A stretch of 64,000 bases of DNA from G965279355 sp965279355 (GTDB taxonomy: Bacteria; Pseudomonadota; Alphaproteobacteria; CACIAM-22H2): NCBI GenBank assembly GCA_965279355.1, contig OZ257155.1:682001-746000 (forward strand), read 5' to 3'. The notes beneath the pieces were generated by a model. That model was given only the letters and a program-made list of their open reading frames with translations. It had not been told where the DNA came from and did not search any database. How positions within the stretch are numbered: position 1 is the stretch's first letter; every line of letters starts with the position of its first letter. This document shows positions 34,538 to 43,002 of the stretch, piece after piece. A program made the position numbers and the translations under genes.

Positions 34538-34566
34538 TTGACCACTCCCGTGAACCAAAATAGAAC
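34538..34566 (+). promoter_or_regulatory. lexA promoter overlapped by an SOS (LexA) box
   Basis: GAAC-N7-GAAC at 34552-34566 is the direct-repeat LexA site characteristic of alphaproteobacteria. It overlaps a plausible promoter: -35 TTGACC (34538-34543), 17-base spacer, -10 TAGAAC (34561-34566). LexA bound here would cover the -10, giving autoregulation. Confidence 0.8.
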
Positions 34567-34611
34567 AACCATGCGAGTTGCGTCTTTGTTCTAGATTTTG
34601 CGGGCGGGATA

Positions 34612-35358
34612 ATGCTGACGAAGAAACAATACGAGCTGCTGCTCTTCATCAATGAGCGCCTCAATGAACAGGGTGTTTCGCCCTCTTTCGACGAGATGAA
34701 AGAGGCCCTCGGCCTCCGCTCCAAATCAGGCATCCACCGCCTCATCACCGGCCTTGAGGAGCGCGGGTTCATCCGCCGCCTGCCCCACCGGGCGCGCGCG
34801 CTGGAGATCTCCCGCCTGCCCGAAAACATGGCGCCTGTCGCCGTTCCTGCCCCCTCCGCACGCCCCGCAGCCGCGCCCGCCCAGCCCGGCGCGTTCCGTC
34901 CCAATGTCATCCAGGGCGATTTCCGGCCCACCCTTTCGGGTGTCTCCGCGACTGCCGCGCAGACGCCAGCGAATGAATCAGTGGCCCTTCCGCTCTATGG
35001 CCGCATCGCCGCCGGCCTGCCGATCGAAGCCGTCCGCGATACCGACAACTCGATCGAGGTGCCGGCCTCTATGGTCGGCCGCGGCGAGCATTTCGCGCTG
35101 GAGGTTGCCGGCGATTCGATGATCGATGCCGGTATTTTCGATGGCGATACGGTGGTGGTGCGTCGCGACGAGTCACCGGAGAACGGCGCCATCGTCGTGG
35201 CCCTGATCGACGACAACGAAGTCACTCTGAAGCGGCTGCGCCGCAACAAGGGCTCGATTGCGCTGGAGCCCGCGAACAAATCCTACGAGACGCGGATCTT
35301 CGGACCGGATCGGGTGCGCGTGCAGGGCCGCGTCGTCAGTCTGATCCGCCGCTTCTAA
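34612..35358 (+). CDS. lexA: LexA repressor, SOS response regulator and self-cleaving protease
   Basis: LexA represses DNA-damage genes until RecA filaments trigger self-cleavage. The 248-residue protein has an N-terminal winged helix (MLTKKQYELLLFINERL ... SGIHRLITGLEERGFI), a longer Pro/Ala linker than E. coli LexA, the Ala-Gly cleavage site in RIAAGLPIE, catalytic Ser169 in AGDSMIDAGIFDGD, and Lys207 in VTLKRL. It follows moeA by 113 bases and has its own SOS-box promoter in that gap. It converges on the VOC gene with a 12-base gap. Confidence 0.97.
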   Translation: MLTKKQYELLLFINERLNEQGVSPSFDEMKEALGLRSKSGIHRLITGLEERGFIRRLPHRARALEISRLPENMAPVAVPAPSARPAAAPAQPGAFRPNVIQGDFRPTLSGVSATAAQTPANESVALPLYGRIAAGLPIEAVRDTDNSIEVPASMVGRGEHFALEVAGDSMIDAGIFDGDTVVVRRDESPENGAIVVALIDDNEVTLKRLRRNKGSIALEPANKSYETRIFGPDRVRVQGRVVSLIRRF

Positions 35359-35370
35359 AAGAGGGGCGAT

Positions 35371-35820
35371 TCACGCGCCGGGCGTCGCCTCGCCGTCCTG
35401 CCAAAGTTTTCCGTCATGTCGCGGCGCCCATTTGGGATGACAGGCGATCTCCCAGGGATGCCCGTCCGGGTCGGCGAAATAGCCCGCATAGCCCCCGCGT
35501 TCAATCTCATGGGCGGGTTTTAGAATCATGGCACCCGCTGCCGCCGCTTCGGCGAGCACCGCATCGACTTCCGATCTCGTCTGCGTGCAATAAGACAGTC
35601 TGACAGCGCTGACGCCGATACCGGCCGCCGTCGCCGTGATGTGGGTCTCCTCAGCGAGACTGCGTTTTGGGAAAAGTTCGAGAAGCGTGTTGGAAAGCTG
35701 AAAGACGATCGCATTGTCTTTACTCTTTTCACGCTGCCATCCTAGGCCTTCTTCGTAAAACCGTCGCGATCGCTCCAGATTGTCCACCGCCAGGGTCACG
35801 ATACAAAGTCGCTGGTCCAT
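35371..35820 (-). CDS. VOC (glyoxalase/bleomycin resistance) superfamily protein
   Basis: A 149-residue paired beta-alpha-beta-beta-beta protein. Characteristic segments are LAVDNLERSRRFYEEGLGW, ELFPKRSLAEE, and GGYAGYFADPDGHPWEIA with a metal-ligand-type Glu near the end. The superfamily includes isomerases, dioxygenases and resistance proteins, and the substrate cannot be called. It is a monocistronic minus-strand gene between lexA and comEC; the 85-base gap to comEC shows nothing notable. Confidence 0.85.
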   Translation of the reverse strand: MDQRLCIVTLAVDNLERSRRFYEEGLGWQREKSKDNAIVFQLSNTLLELFPKRSLAEETHITATAAGIGVSAVRLSYCTQTRSEVDAVLAEAAAAGAMILKPAHEIERGGYAGYFADPDGHPWEIACHPKWAPRHDGKLWQDGEATPGA

Positions 35821-35905
35821 CGAACCTCCCCTAGGTTTCCGTAGCTGAGCAGGGAAAACCGCTGGAGAGGGGTAAGGTTCCGGTACGCTGATGACTAATG
35901 TAGGG

Positions 35906-38053
35906 TCATCGCGTCACGACATTGTTCCGCTGCGGTAGCGGAACGACCCACGGACGATCCCCGCGCGCCGCACGAACGCTTTCCATCCGCGCGGAACCAT
36001 TCTCCAGCCAGACCGCATGGCCACCGTCCCGCCACAATGCGAACCGGTCGATGACAAGACTCGCTGAAGGACAGAGATGCCGCACCGGCACGGTGGCAAT
36101 AACGACACTCGCCACGCGACAGTCTTCAATCAGGGCCGCAGGGTCGCGCACAACCGAAACGGTCTGACCGTCGATTTTGTAAACACAGCCGAGAGCGTCG
36201 CAGGTCAGACGCCCGTCCGCACTGACACCTTCCGATGGCCATGCCAATGCCTCATCCTGCCCCCCTCGCCTGAGCCAGGTCTCCCGCGTCAGGCGCGCGG
36301 CGCGCGGCGCGGATATCTGCAACAGTCCATCGGCGCCACGCACCGCAATCAGACGCGCATCGCCGCTGATCAGCACATCGGGAACGCGGGCCAAGGGGAT
36401 CGATGTCAAACCGACCAGGATGAGCGGCACACCGGCGAAGCGCCAGCGCGTCCGCCACAGACACAGCCACAAGCCGCCGACCGTAAGCACCGCCAGCCCC
36501 CAGACCGGCATCGCCGGAAACAGCGCAACGGCACCATCCCAGGACGCAACCTCGCGCGCGATGGCGATCATGGCCTCGACGCCCCAGCCCATTGGCACCA
36601 GCGCAAAGCGTTCCAAACCGAACGGGAACAGGGCAAAGGCAATCACCGCCCACGGCATCACCCACAGGCTGGTGAGCGGCACCGCGAAGAAATTCGCCGC
36701 CAGGCCATACGCCGTGAAGCGGTTGAAGTGAAAGAGTGCGAACGGCGCCGAGGCAAAACCGGCAACCAGCGTGGTGAGACAGACTGCGCCAAGACCAATC
36801 GCCGCACGGCGGATCGCCCCGGCCCGCGAGCGCCATGCCGCCAGCGGCGCGCGCGTAACTTCCCACGCCGCAACCAGCGCGACGACGGCGGCAAACGACA
36901 TCTGAAAGCTCGGCCCGAGAAGGCTTTCCGGACGGAACAGCAGAACCGCAAACGCCGCCCATGCCACCAGCCGCATCGAGATGGCCGTGCGATCGATCAG
37001 CACCGCGAACAGCACGATGCTAGTCATCAGCCATGCACGTTGGGTCGGCACGCTGGGACTGGCAAACAGTGTGTAGAGCGTGATGGCAAGGAACGCCGCA
37101 ACCGCTGCCCATTTCTTGATGGGATAGCACAACGCGATGGACGGAATCAGCGCGAGCCCAAGCCGGACCGCGAAGAACACGATCCCGGCGACCAGGCCGA
37201 TATGCAGGCCGGAGATGGACAGGATGTGCGCGAGACCTGAATCCCGCATCCAGTCCATGACATCGGCGGGAACCGCTCCCTGCTCACCCGTAAGCAACGC
37301 CGCGGCGATGGCACCGGCCGCCCCCGGCAGCGCCGCCAGCGTCCGTTCCACCACGGCCTGCCTGACACCATTCAGGCTCAGCAGCCACCCATCGCCGGAC
37401 GCGGACTCGCTCGTGCGCTTCATCGCCGTTGTCGCAAACCCGACACCGCCCAGCCGGTCGAACCATGCCTGACGCTGGAAGTCATACGCGCCGGGTGCCG
37501 CCGGTGCCGGCGGCGGAAGAAGCACCGCGCGCACGCTGATCCGGTCTCCCGGCCGCAGGCCTTCCGGTATCTGCTTGAGCGACACCCGCACCTGCTCCGG
37601 TGTCTTCGCTGTGGGAAGACCGGGAACGGTCAGACGATCCAGCGTGACCCGGCGACCCTCGGCCCGGATATCGACGCTGGCGACGCGGCCTGTCACCTCG
37701 ACCGGGCCAAGGCGTCGTTCGATCACCGGTGCCGCGACGTTCGTGGCCCGCCATTGGGCAACTGTAAGACCAAGGCCGGTGGCGGCCAGCCCGATGCCGA
37801 GGATGACGCCGGCCAGGTTCTGACGGCCCATGATCGCGCCAACGATGGCGGCGGCCGCGAGAACCGGCCCCGCCCAGAAGGCCGGCTCGGCCATCAACGC
37901 GAAATAAAGGCCGATCCCGGCCCCGAAGGCGACCGGCAGCCAAAGGGTCAGCCGATCCCGTTCCTCGCCCAGGATTTCTAGCAGACGCTCGGCGACCAGA
38001 CGCGCCGCCTGGAATGGGCGGGGCCCTGCTATGGACGTGGCTTCCGCGGTCAT
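35906..38053 (-). CDS. comEC: ComEC/Rec2 family inner-membrane DNA-uptake channel protein
   Basis: ComEC carries single-stranded transforming DNA across the inner membrane. The 715-residue protein has N-terminal helices and a DUF4131-like segment, then the multi-helix competence domain with the signature HILSISGLHIGLVAGIVFF and PSVPTQRAWLM. The C-terminal ~170 residues occupy the place of the metallo-beta-lactamase-like nuclease domain but show no HxHxDH motif, as in many alphaproteobacterial homologues. No other competence genes are in the window, so uptake ability cannot be inferred. Confidence 0.9.
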   Translation of the reverse strand: MTAEATSIAGPRPFQAARLVAERLLEILGEERDRLTLWLPVAFGAGIGLYFALMAEPAFWAGPVLAAAAIVGAIMGRQNLAGVILGIGLAATGLGLTVAQWRATNVAAPVIERRLGPVEVTGRVASVDIRAEGRRVTLDRLTVPGLPTAKTPEQVRVSLKQIPEGLRPGDRISVRAVLLPPPAPAAPGAYDFQRQAWFDRLGGVGFATTAMKRTSESASGDGWLLSLNGVRQAVVERTLAALPGAAGAIAAALLTGEQGAVPADVMDWMRDSGLAHILSISGLHIGLVAGIVFFAVRLGLALIPSIALCYPIKKWAAVAAFLAITLYTLFASPSVPTQRAWLMTSIVLFAVLIDRTAISMRLVAWAAFAVLLFRPESLLGPSFQMSFAAVVALVAAWEVTRAPLAAWRSRAGAIRRAAIGLGAVCLTTLVAGFASAPFALFHFNRFTAYGLAANFFAVPLTSLWVMPWAVIAFALFPFGLERFALVPMGWGVEAMIAIAREVASWDGAVALFPAMPVWGLAVLTVGGLWLCLWRTRWRFAGVPLILVGLTSIPLARVPDVLISGDARLIAVRGADGLLQISAPRAARLTRETWLRRGGQDEALAWPSEGVSADGRLTCDALGCVYKIDGQTVSVVRDPAALIEDCRVASVVIATVPVRHLCPSASLVIDRFALWRDGGHAVWLENGSARMESVRAARGDRPWVVPLPQRNNVVTR

Positions 38054-38138
38054 CGCTCCTGCATCGCGCCCCCGGATGTGCTAAGTACCCCGCCTGCGCC
38101 TCCGCAGTCTAACGCTCCCCGGAATTCAGCACCAACCC

Positions 38139-39380
38139 ATGTCGCCTTCCGAACCTCGCGCGCCGGGCCGGGCCGCCTTTGCCTTCATTTTCGTGACCGT
38201 GATGCTGGACATGCTCGCACTCGGCATCATCATTCCGATCCTGCCCAAACTCGTCGTCGCGTTCGAAGCCGGCGACACCGTGAACGCGGCGGTGATCTTT
38301 GGCGTGTTCGGCTTCGCCTGGGCCGCGATGCAGTTCCTGTTTTCACCGGTGCTTGGCGCCCTGTCCGACCGGGTCGGTCGCAGACCGGTGGTCCTCGCGT
38401 CCAATCTCGGTCTTGGGCTCGACTACATTCTGATGGCGATGGCGCCGACGCTGGGATGGCTGTTCGTCGGTCGCCTGATCTCCGGCATCACGTCGGCAAG
38501 TTTCTCGACCGCCGGCGCCTACATCGCCGACATCACACCGGCGGAAAAACGCGCCGCGCGTTTCGGTCTGCTGGGGGCTGCGTTCGGGTTGGGCTTCATC
38601 GTCGGCCCGGCTGTTGGCGGTGTGCTCGGCGCCATCGACCTGCGCCTGCCGTTCTGGGTGGCCGGCGGTCTCAGCCTCACCAACGCGTTGTACGGATTTT
38701 TCATCCTGCCGGAATCCCTGCCGAAGGAGCGGCGCAGCCCGTTCAATTGGCGCAAAGCCAATCCGCTCGGCGCGCTGCGGTTCCTCCGCTCCTACCCGGC
38801 ACTGCTTGGTCTCGCGGCCGCGAGCTTCCTCTATCGGGTGGCGCATGATTCCCTTTCGACCGTCTTTGTCCTGTATGGCGACTTTCGCTACGGCTGGACG
38901 GAGGCCGTCACCGGGCTCGTGCTGGCCGCCGTCGGTGTCGCCACGATGATCGTCCAGGGCGGTTTGATCCGACCGGTCGTCGCCCGTCTCGGCGACTTGC
39001 GGTCGGTGTATCTCGGCCTCTATTGCGGCATTGCCGGGTTCGCCGTGTTCGCGCTCGCCCCGACCACGGAAATCTTTCTGATCGGCACGGCGCTGCTGGC
39101 CCTGCTCGGTTTCGTCAGCCCCTCCCTGCAGAGCCTGATGACCCAGCGCGTCGGTGCGACGGAACAGGGTCAGTTGCAGGGTGCGCTGGCGAGCCTCGGC
39201 GGCATCAGCGGAATGATGGCGCCCCTTCTCTACTCCCAGGTCTTCGCATTCTCGATCGACGCCGGACGTCCGGTATACCTGTCCGGCACCGCTTTCCTTC
39301 TCTCCTCATTCGTTCTTCTCGGCTGTCTCCTTCTGGTGTGGCGGACGCAGCGACAATCCGCATCAGCCCAGTCCGGCTGA
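38139..39380 (+). CDS. MFS drug/H+ antiporter of the TetA-like DHA1 family
   Basis: A 413-residue, twelve-helix major facilitator. The cytoplasmic loop 2-3 motif reads GALSDRVGRRPVVLAS, the antiporter motif C-like segment is GAAFGLGFIVGPAVGGVLG, and the first helix has DMLALGIIIPILP, all like TetA(class A-G) exporters. The substrate cannot be predicted, and tetracycline resistance should not be assumed. It is divergent from comEC and is followed by gltX on the same strand. Confidence 0.9.
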   Translation: MSPSEPRAPGRAAFAFIFVTVMLDMLALGIIIPILPKLVVAFEAGDTVNAAVIFGVFGFAWAAMQFLFSPVLGALSDRVGRRPVVLASNLGLGLDYILMAMAPTLGWLFVGRLISGITSASFSTAGAYIADITPAEKRAARFGLLGAAFGLGFIVGPAVGGVLGAIDLRLPFWVAGGLSLTNALYGFFILPESLPKERRSPFNWRKANPLGALRFLRSYPALLGLAAASFLYRVAHDSLSTVFVLYGDFRYGWTEAVTGLVLAAVGVATMIVQGGLIRPVVARLGDLRSVYLGLYCGIAGFAVFALAPTTEIFLIGTALLALLGFVSPSLQSLMTQRVGATEQGQLQGALASLGGISGMMAPLLYSQVFAFSIDAGRPVYLSGTAFLLSSFVLLGCLLLVWRTQRQSASAQSG

Positions 39381-39433
39381 ATCCGTCTTCCGGATGTGCT
39401 AGCTAGACTGCGAATTCCAAACAAAGAGCCCTC

Positions 39434-40837
39434 ATGTCCGTCGTCTGCCGTTTCGCCCCTTCGCCGACCGGGTTCCTCCATATCGGTGGCGCCCGCACCG
39501 CCCTCTTCAACTGGCTTTACGCCAAGCACCATGGCGGCAAATTCCTGCTGCGCATCGAAGACACCGACCGCGCCCGCTCGACCCCTGAAGCCGTCGCCGC
39601 GATCCTCGATGGCATGAAGTGGCTCGGTCTCGATTGGGACGGCGATGTCGTTTACCAGTTCGAGCGCGCGAAGCGGCATGCAGAAGTCGCCAATCAGTTG
39701 CTGGCCGAGGGCAAGGCGTATCACTGCTACTGCTCGCCGGCGGAACTCGACGAAATGCGCGCGGCAGCCAAGGCCGCCGGCAAGTCCATGCGCTATGACG
39801 GGCGCTGGCGCGATCGCGATCCCAAGGACGCGCCGCCTGATGTGAAGCCGGTGGTGCGGCTGAAGGCCCGCCAGGATGGCCAGACTGTCATCCGCGATGC
39901 CGTCCAGGGCGATGTCGTGATCAGCAACGAACAGCTCGACGACATGGTGCTGCTGCGGGCCGACGGCACACCGGTCTACATGCTCTCGGTCGTTGTCGAC
40001 GATCACGACATGAGGGTCACGCATGTGATCCGCGGCGACGATCACCTCAACAACGCCGCGCGCCAGATGCAGCTGATCGAGGCCTGCGGCTGGCCGGTGC
40101 CGACTTATGCGCACATACCGCTCATCCATGGGCCCGACGGCGCAAAGCTTTCCAAGCGTCATGGTGCGCTCGGTGTCGATGCCTATCGCGACATGGGCTA
40201 TCTCCCCGAAGCCCTCCGGAACTATCTCCTGCGGCTCGGTTGGAGCCATGGCGACGAGGAGATCATCTCCACCGAAAAGGCCATCGAATGGTTCGATCTC
40301 GATGCGGTCGGCCGCTCGGCCGCGCGCTTCGATTTCGCCAAGCTCGGCAATCTGAACGCTCACTACATCAAGGAAACCGACGACGGCGAACTGGTGGCAC
40401 ACATCGCCTCCCGGATCGAAAAGCTAACGGGCCAGCCGCTCGACAACACCGGGCGCAATCGGCTGGTGCGCGGCATGGGCGGGCTCAAAACCCGGGCCAA
40501 AACGCTGCTCGAACTGGCCGAGATCGCGGCTTTCTACGTTCGGGCGCGCCCGCTGACCCCGAACGAGGCCGCCGCCAAACTGCTCAGCGCCGACGCACGG
40601 GGCCGCCTGGCAGGCCTGCAACCTGTCCTCGCCGAAACGAAGGACTGGACCGCCGCCGCTGTCGAGGTCCGCATCCGGGATGCTGCAACTGCGCTAGGCG
40701 TGAAGCTTGGCGATCTCGCCCAGCCACTTCGGGCCGCCCTCACCGGACAGACCAATTCCCCGCCTATTTTCGAGGTTATGGAGATACTTGGCCGGGAGGA
40801 AACACTCGGCCGGGTGGCGGATTCAGCCAAAGGTTAA
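39434..40837 (+). CDS. gltX: Glutamyl-tRNA synthetase
   Basis: GltX charges tRNA-Glu, and in many alphaproteobacteria also tRNA-Gln for later amidation. The 467-residue class I enzyme has the HIGH-type motif FLHIGGARTALFNWLY, LLRIEDTDRARS, and the KMSKS-type motif AKLSKRHGALGV. The CYCSPAEL segment occurs in the family's zinc-binding-like region. It precedes gltA by 109 bases. Confidence 0.97.
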   Translation: MSVVCRFAPSPTGFLHIGGARTALFNWLYAKHHGGKFLLRIEDTDRARSTPEAVAAILDGMKWLGLDWDGDVVYQFERAKRHAEVANQLLAEGKAYHCYCSPAELDEMRAAAKAAGKSMRYDGRWRDRDPKDAPPDVKPVVRLKARQDGQTVIRDAVQGDVVISNEQLDDMVLLRADGTPVYMLSVVVDDHDMRVTHVIRGDDHLNNAARQMQLIEACGWPVPTYAHIPLIHGPDGAKLSKRHGALGVDAYRDMGYLPEALRNYLLRLGWSHGDEEIISTEKAIEWFDLDAVGRSAARFDFAKLGNLNAHYIKETDDGELVAHIASRIEKLTGQPLDNTGRNRLVRGMGGLKTRAKTLLELAEIAAFYVRARPLTPNEAAAKLLSADARGRLAGLQPVLAETKDWTAAAVEVRIRDAATALGVKLGDLAQPLRAALTGQTNSPPIFEVMEILGREETLGRVADSAKG

Positions 40838-40863
40838 CGACCTTACTGCGCTGCAGCAGCGAA

Positions 40864-40893
40864 TTGCCTTTAGGGTCCCGAACGGCTTATTCT
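40864..40893 (+). promoter_or_regulatory. Possible gltA promoter
   Basis: TTGCCT at 40864-40869 and TATTCT at 40888-40893, 18 bases apart, sit in the gltX-gltA gap about 54 bases before the gltA ATG. Spacing and sequence are acceptable for sigma-70 but not strong. Confidence 0.3.
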
Positions 40894-40946
40894 TTGCCCA
40901 TCCCTTGCCGCCGCCGGGGCATACCCGGCCTTAAGGAATAATCATC

Positions 40947-42260
40947 ATGTCGCAGACTGCAAAAAAAGACGCGCCCGCGGAAAACGTGTCGCTGACGGAC
41001 GCCGGCAAAAATCTCTCCCTCCCGCTTGTCTCCGGATCGGTCGGACCGAAGGTCATCGACATCCGAAAGCTCTACGGCGAAACCGGACACTTCACCTACG
41101 ATCCGGGCTTTACGTCGACGGCCAGCTGCGAATCCAAGATCACCTACATCGACGGCGATGAGGGCGTCCTCATGCATCGCGGGTACTCGATCGAGGAACT
41201 CGCCGAAAACAGCGATTTCATGGAGGTCTGTTATCTCCTCCTGAAGGGCGAACTGCCCAACGCCGCACAGAAAAAGAAGTTCGAGCGCGACATCACGCTG
41301 CACACGATGCTGCATGAGCAGATCAGCCGCTTCTTCACCGGCTTCCGCCGCGACGCACACCCGATGGCCGTCCTGTGCGGTGTCGTCGGCGCGCTGTCGG
41401 CCTTTTATCACGACAGCCTCGACATCAACGATTCGCACCAGCGCATGGTCGCTTCGTATCGACTGGTCGCCAAGATGCCGACCATCGCCGCGATGGCCTA
41501 CAAGTATTCCGTCGGCCAGCCGTTCGTGTATCCGCGCAACGACTTGTCGTTCCCCGCGAACTTCCTGCACATGCTCTTCTCTGTGCCGTGCGAGGACTAC
41601 AAGGTGAACCCGGTCGTCGAGAAGGCGATGGACCGCCTGCTCATCCTGCACGCGGACCACGAGCAGAACGCCTCGACCTCGACCGTGCGCCTCGCCGGCT
41701 CGTCAGGCGCCAATCCGTTTGCCTGCATCGCCGCCGGCATTGCCTCGCTGTGGGGACCTGCGCATGGCGGCGCCAACGAAGCCGTGCTCAAGATGCTTCA
41801 GGAGATCGGCCACAAGGACAAGATCCCCGAGTTTATCAAGCGCGCCAAGGACAAGGACGATTCGTTCCGCCTGATGGGCTTCGGTCATCGCGTCTACAAG
41901 AACTACGATCCGCGCGCCAACGTGATGCGCGCCAGCTGCCACGAGGTTCTGCAGGAACTGGGCGTCCAGGATCCGCTGCTGGAACTGGCGATGGAACTCG
42001 AGAAGCTCGCGCTCAACGACGATTATTTCGTGTCGCGCAAGCTGTTCCCGAACGTCGACTTCTACTCGGGCATTATTCTCAAGGCGATCGGCATCCCAAC
42101 CTCGATGTTCACGGTGCTGTTTGCCGTTGCCCGCACAGTGGGCTGGGTCGCGCAGTGGAACGAGATGATCGAGGACCCGGCGCAGAAGATCGGCCGCCCG
42201 CGCCAGCTCTACACGGGCTACGCCAAGCGCCCGTTCGTCGCGCTGAACAAGCGTGGCTGA
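40947..42260 (+). CDS. gltA: Citrate synthase (type II, hexameric family)
   Basis: GltA condenses oxaloacetate and acetyl-CoA at the entry of the TCA cycle. The 437-residue length and N-terminal extension fit the Gram-negative type II form. Seen: FTYDPGFTSTASCESKITYIDGDEG, LHADHEQNASTSTVRL with a catalytic His, GPAHGGANEAVLKML with the second His, and MGFGHRVYKNYDPRA with substrate-binding residues; then the catalytic Asp region near NVDFYSGI. A GC-rich hairpin follows the stop. Confidence 0.97.
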   Translation: MSQTAKKDAPAENVSLTDAGKNLSLPLVSGSVGPKVIDIRKLYGETGHFTYDPGFTSTASCESKITYIDGDEGVLMHRGYSIEELAENSDFMEVCYLLLKGELPNAAQKKKFERDITLHTMLHEQISRFFTGFRRDAHPMAVLCGVVGALSAFYHDSLDINDSHQRMVASYRLVAKMPTIAAMAYKYSVGQPFVYPRNDLSFPANFLHMLFSVPCEDYKVNPVVEKAMDRLLILHADHEQNASTSTVRLAGSSGANPFACIAAGIASLWGPAHGGANEAVLKMLQEIGHKDKIPEFIKRAKDKDDSFRLMGFGHRVYKNYDPRANVMRASCHEVLQELGVQDPLLELAMELEKLALNDDYFVSRKLFPNVDFYSGIILKAIGIPTSMFTVLFAVARTVGWVAQWNEMIEDPAQKIGRPRQLYTGYAKRPFVALNKRG

Positions 42261-42287
42261 GAGAAGCCGCCGGGCACCGGGATCGCA

Positions 42288-42308
42288 GGCGGGGGGTGAA
42301 ACCCCGCC
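42288..42308 (+). terminator. GC-rich hairpin after gltA
   Basis: GGCGGGG / CCCCGCC with a 7-base loop lies 27 bases past the gltA stop. There is no T-run after it, so it may stabilise the 3' end or act as a weak terminator. Confidence 0.4.
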
Positions 42309-42342
42309 CGCGTCTCCGTTCATTCATCAGCCACGACGGATA

Positions 42343-42459
42343 TTGCACAAACCGAGTAACGACAACCGACCATCAGCCATGCAGCGGCTGATGCGGGCCA
42401 CTGTGTTCGTGGTGATCGGCAGCCTGATCGCGTTCCTGCTACACCAGGTCCTTGGCTGA
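42343..42459 (+). CDS. Putative tiny membrane protein
   Basis: The open frame runs from a GTG at 42253 (overlapping the gltA stop) to 42459. The likely real protein is the C-terminal part: a NDNRPS motif followed by MQRLMRATVF and one membrane helix to the end (FVVIGSLIAFLLHQVLG). NDNRP motifs recur in small alphaproteobacterial proteins, which argues for a start before ATG 42379. TTG 42343 is my guess (38 residues). The gltA hairpin lies upstream of this start. It converges on gloA with 3 bases between stops. Function unknown. Confidence 0.4.
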   Translation: MHKPSNDNRPSAMQRLMRATVFVVIGSLIAFLLHQVLG

Positions 42460-42462
42460 GAG

Positions 42463-42897
42463 TCAGGCCTTCTGAATCAGCTCGATCTTGTAGCCGTCCG
42501 GATCCTCGACGAACGCAATGACGGTCGAGCCATGCTTCATCGGTCCCGGCGGACGGGTGATCTTCACACCCTCTTTCGCCATCCGCTCACACGTCCCGTA
42601 GATATCAGGCACACCGAGCGCGATGTGGCCATATCCGTCGCCGATCTGATAGGGCGCATGGTCCCAGTTATGGGTCAGTTCGATGACCGCGTTCTTGTCC
42701 TCGTCGCCGTAGCCGACGAACGCGAGGGTGAACTTGCCCTCGGGAAAGTCACGCCGGCGGAGCAGCTTCATGCCGAGCGGCCCGGTGTAGAAAGCGATCG
42801 ATTTCTCGAGATCGAAGACCCGGAGCATGGTGTGCAGCATCCGAAACTGGCCCTGGGTCTGGCCGGCTACCGGCTGGGTCATGGTGTCCGACGACAT
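42463..42897 (-). CDS. gloA: Lactoylglutathione lyase (glyoxalase I)
   Basis: Glyoxalase I converts the hemithioacetal of methylglyoxal and glutathione to S-lactoylglutathione. The 144-residue protein has RMLHTMLRVFDLEKSIAFYT (metal His), ELTHNW, GDGYGHIALGV (second His) and FVEDPDGYKIELI (Glu ligand), matching the Ni2+-type bacterial enzyme. ATG 42897 (MSSDTMTQ) is preceded by GAGG at good spacing and is preferred to the 42939 start. Confidence 0.93.
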   Translation of the reverse strand: MSSDTMTQPVAGQTQGQFRMLHTMLRVFDLEKSIAFYTGPLGMKLLRRRDFPEGKFTLAFVGYGDEDKNAVIELTHNWDHAPYQIGDGYGHIALGVPDIYGTCERMAKEGVKITRPPGPMKHGSTVIAFVEDPDGYKIELIQKA

Positions 42898-43002
42898 GGT
42901 TATCCTCGCGGTTTGGTCCCTGTCCCGAGCATGCCGCATCCCCTTTCGCCGCGCCAGCTTTGCGCTGTCACACCGTAGGATGGGCCGCTAAAGTCCCCCA
43001 CC

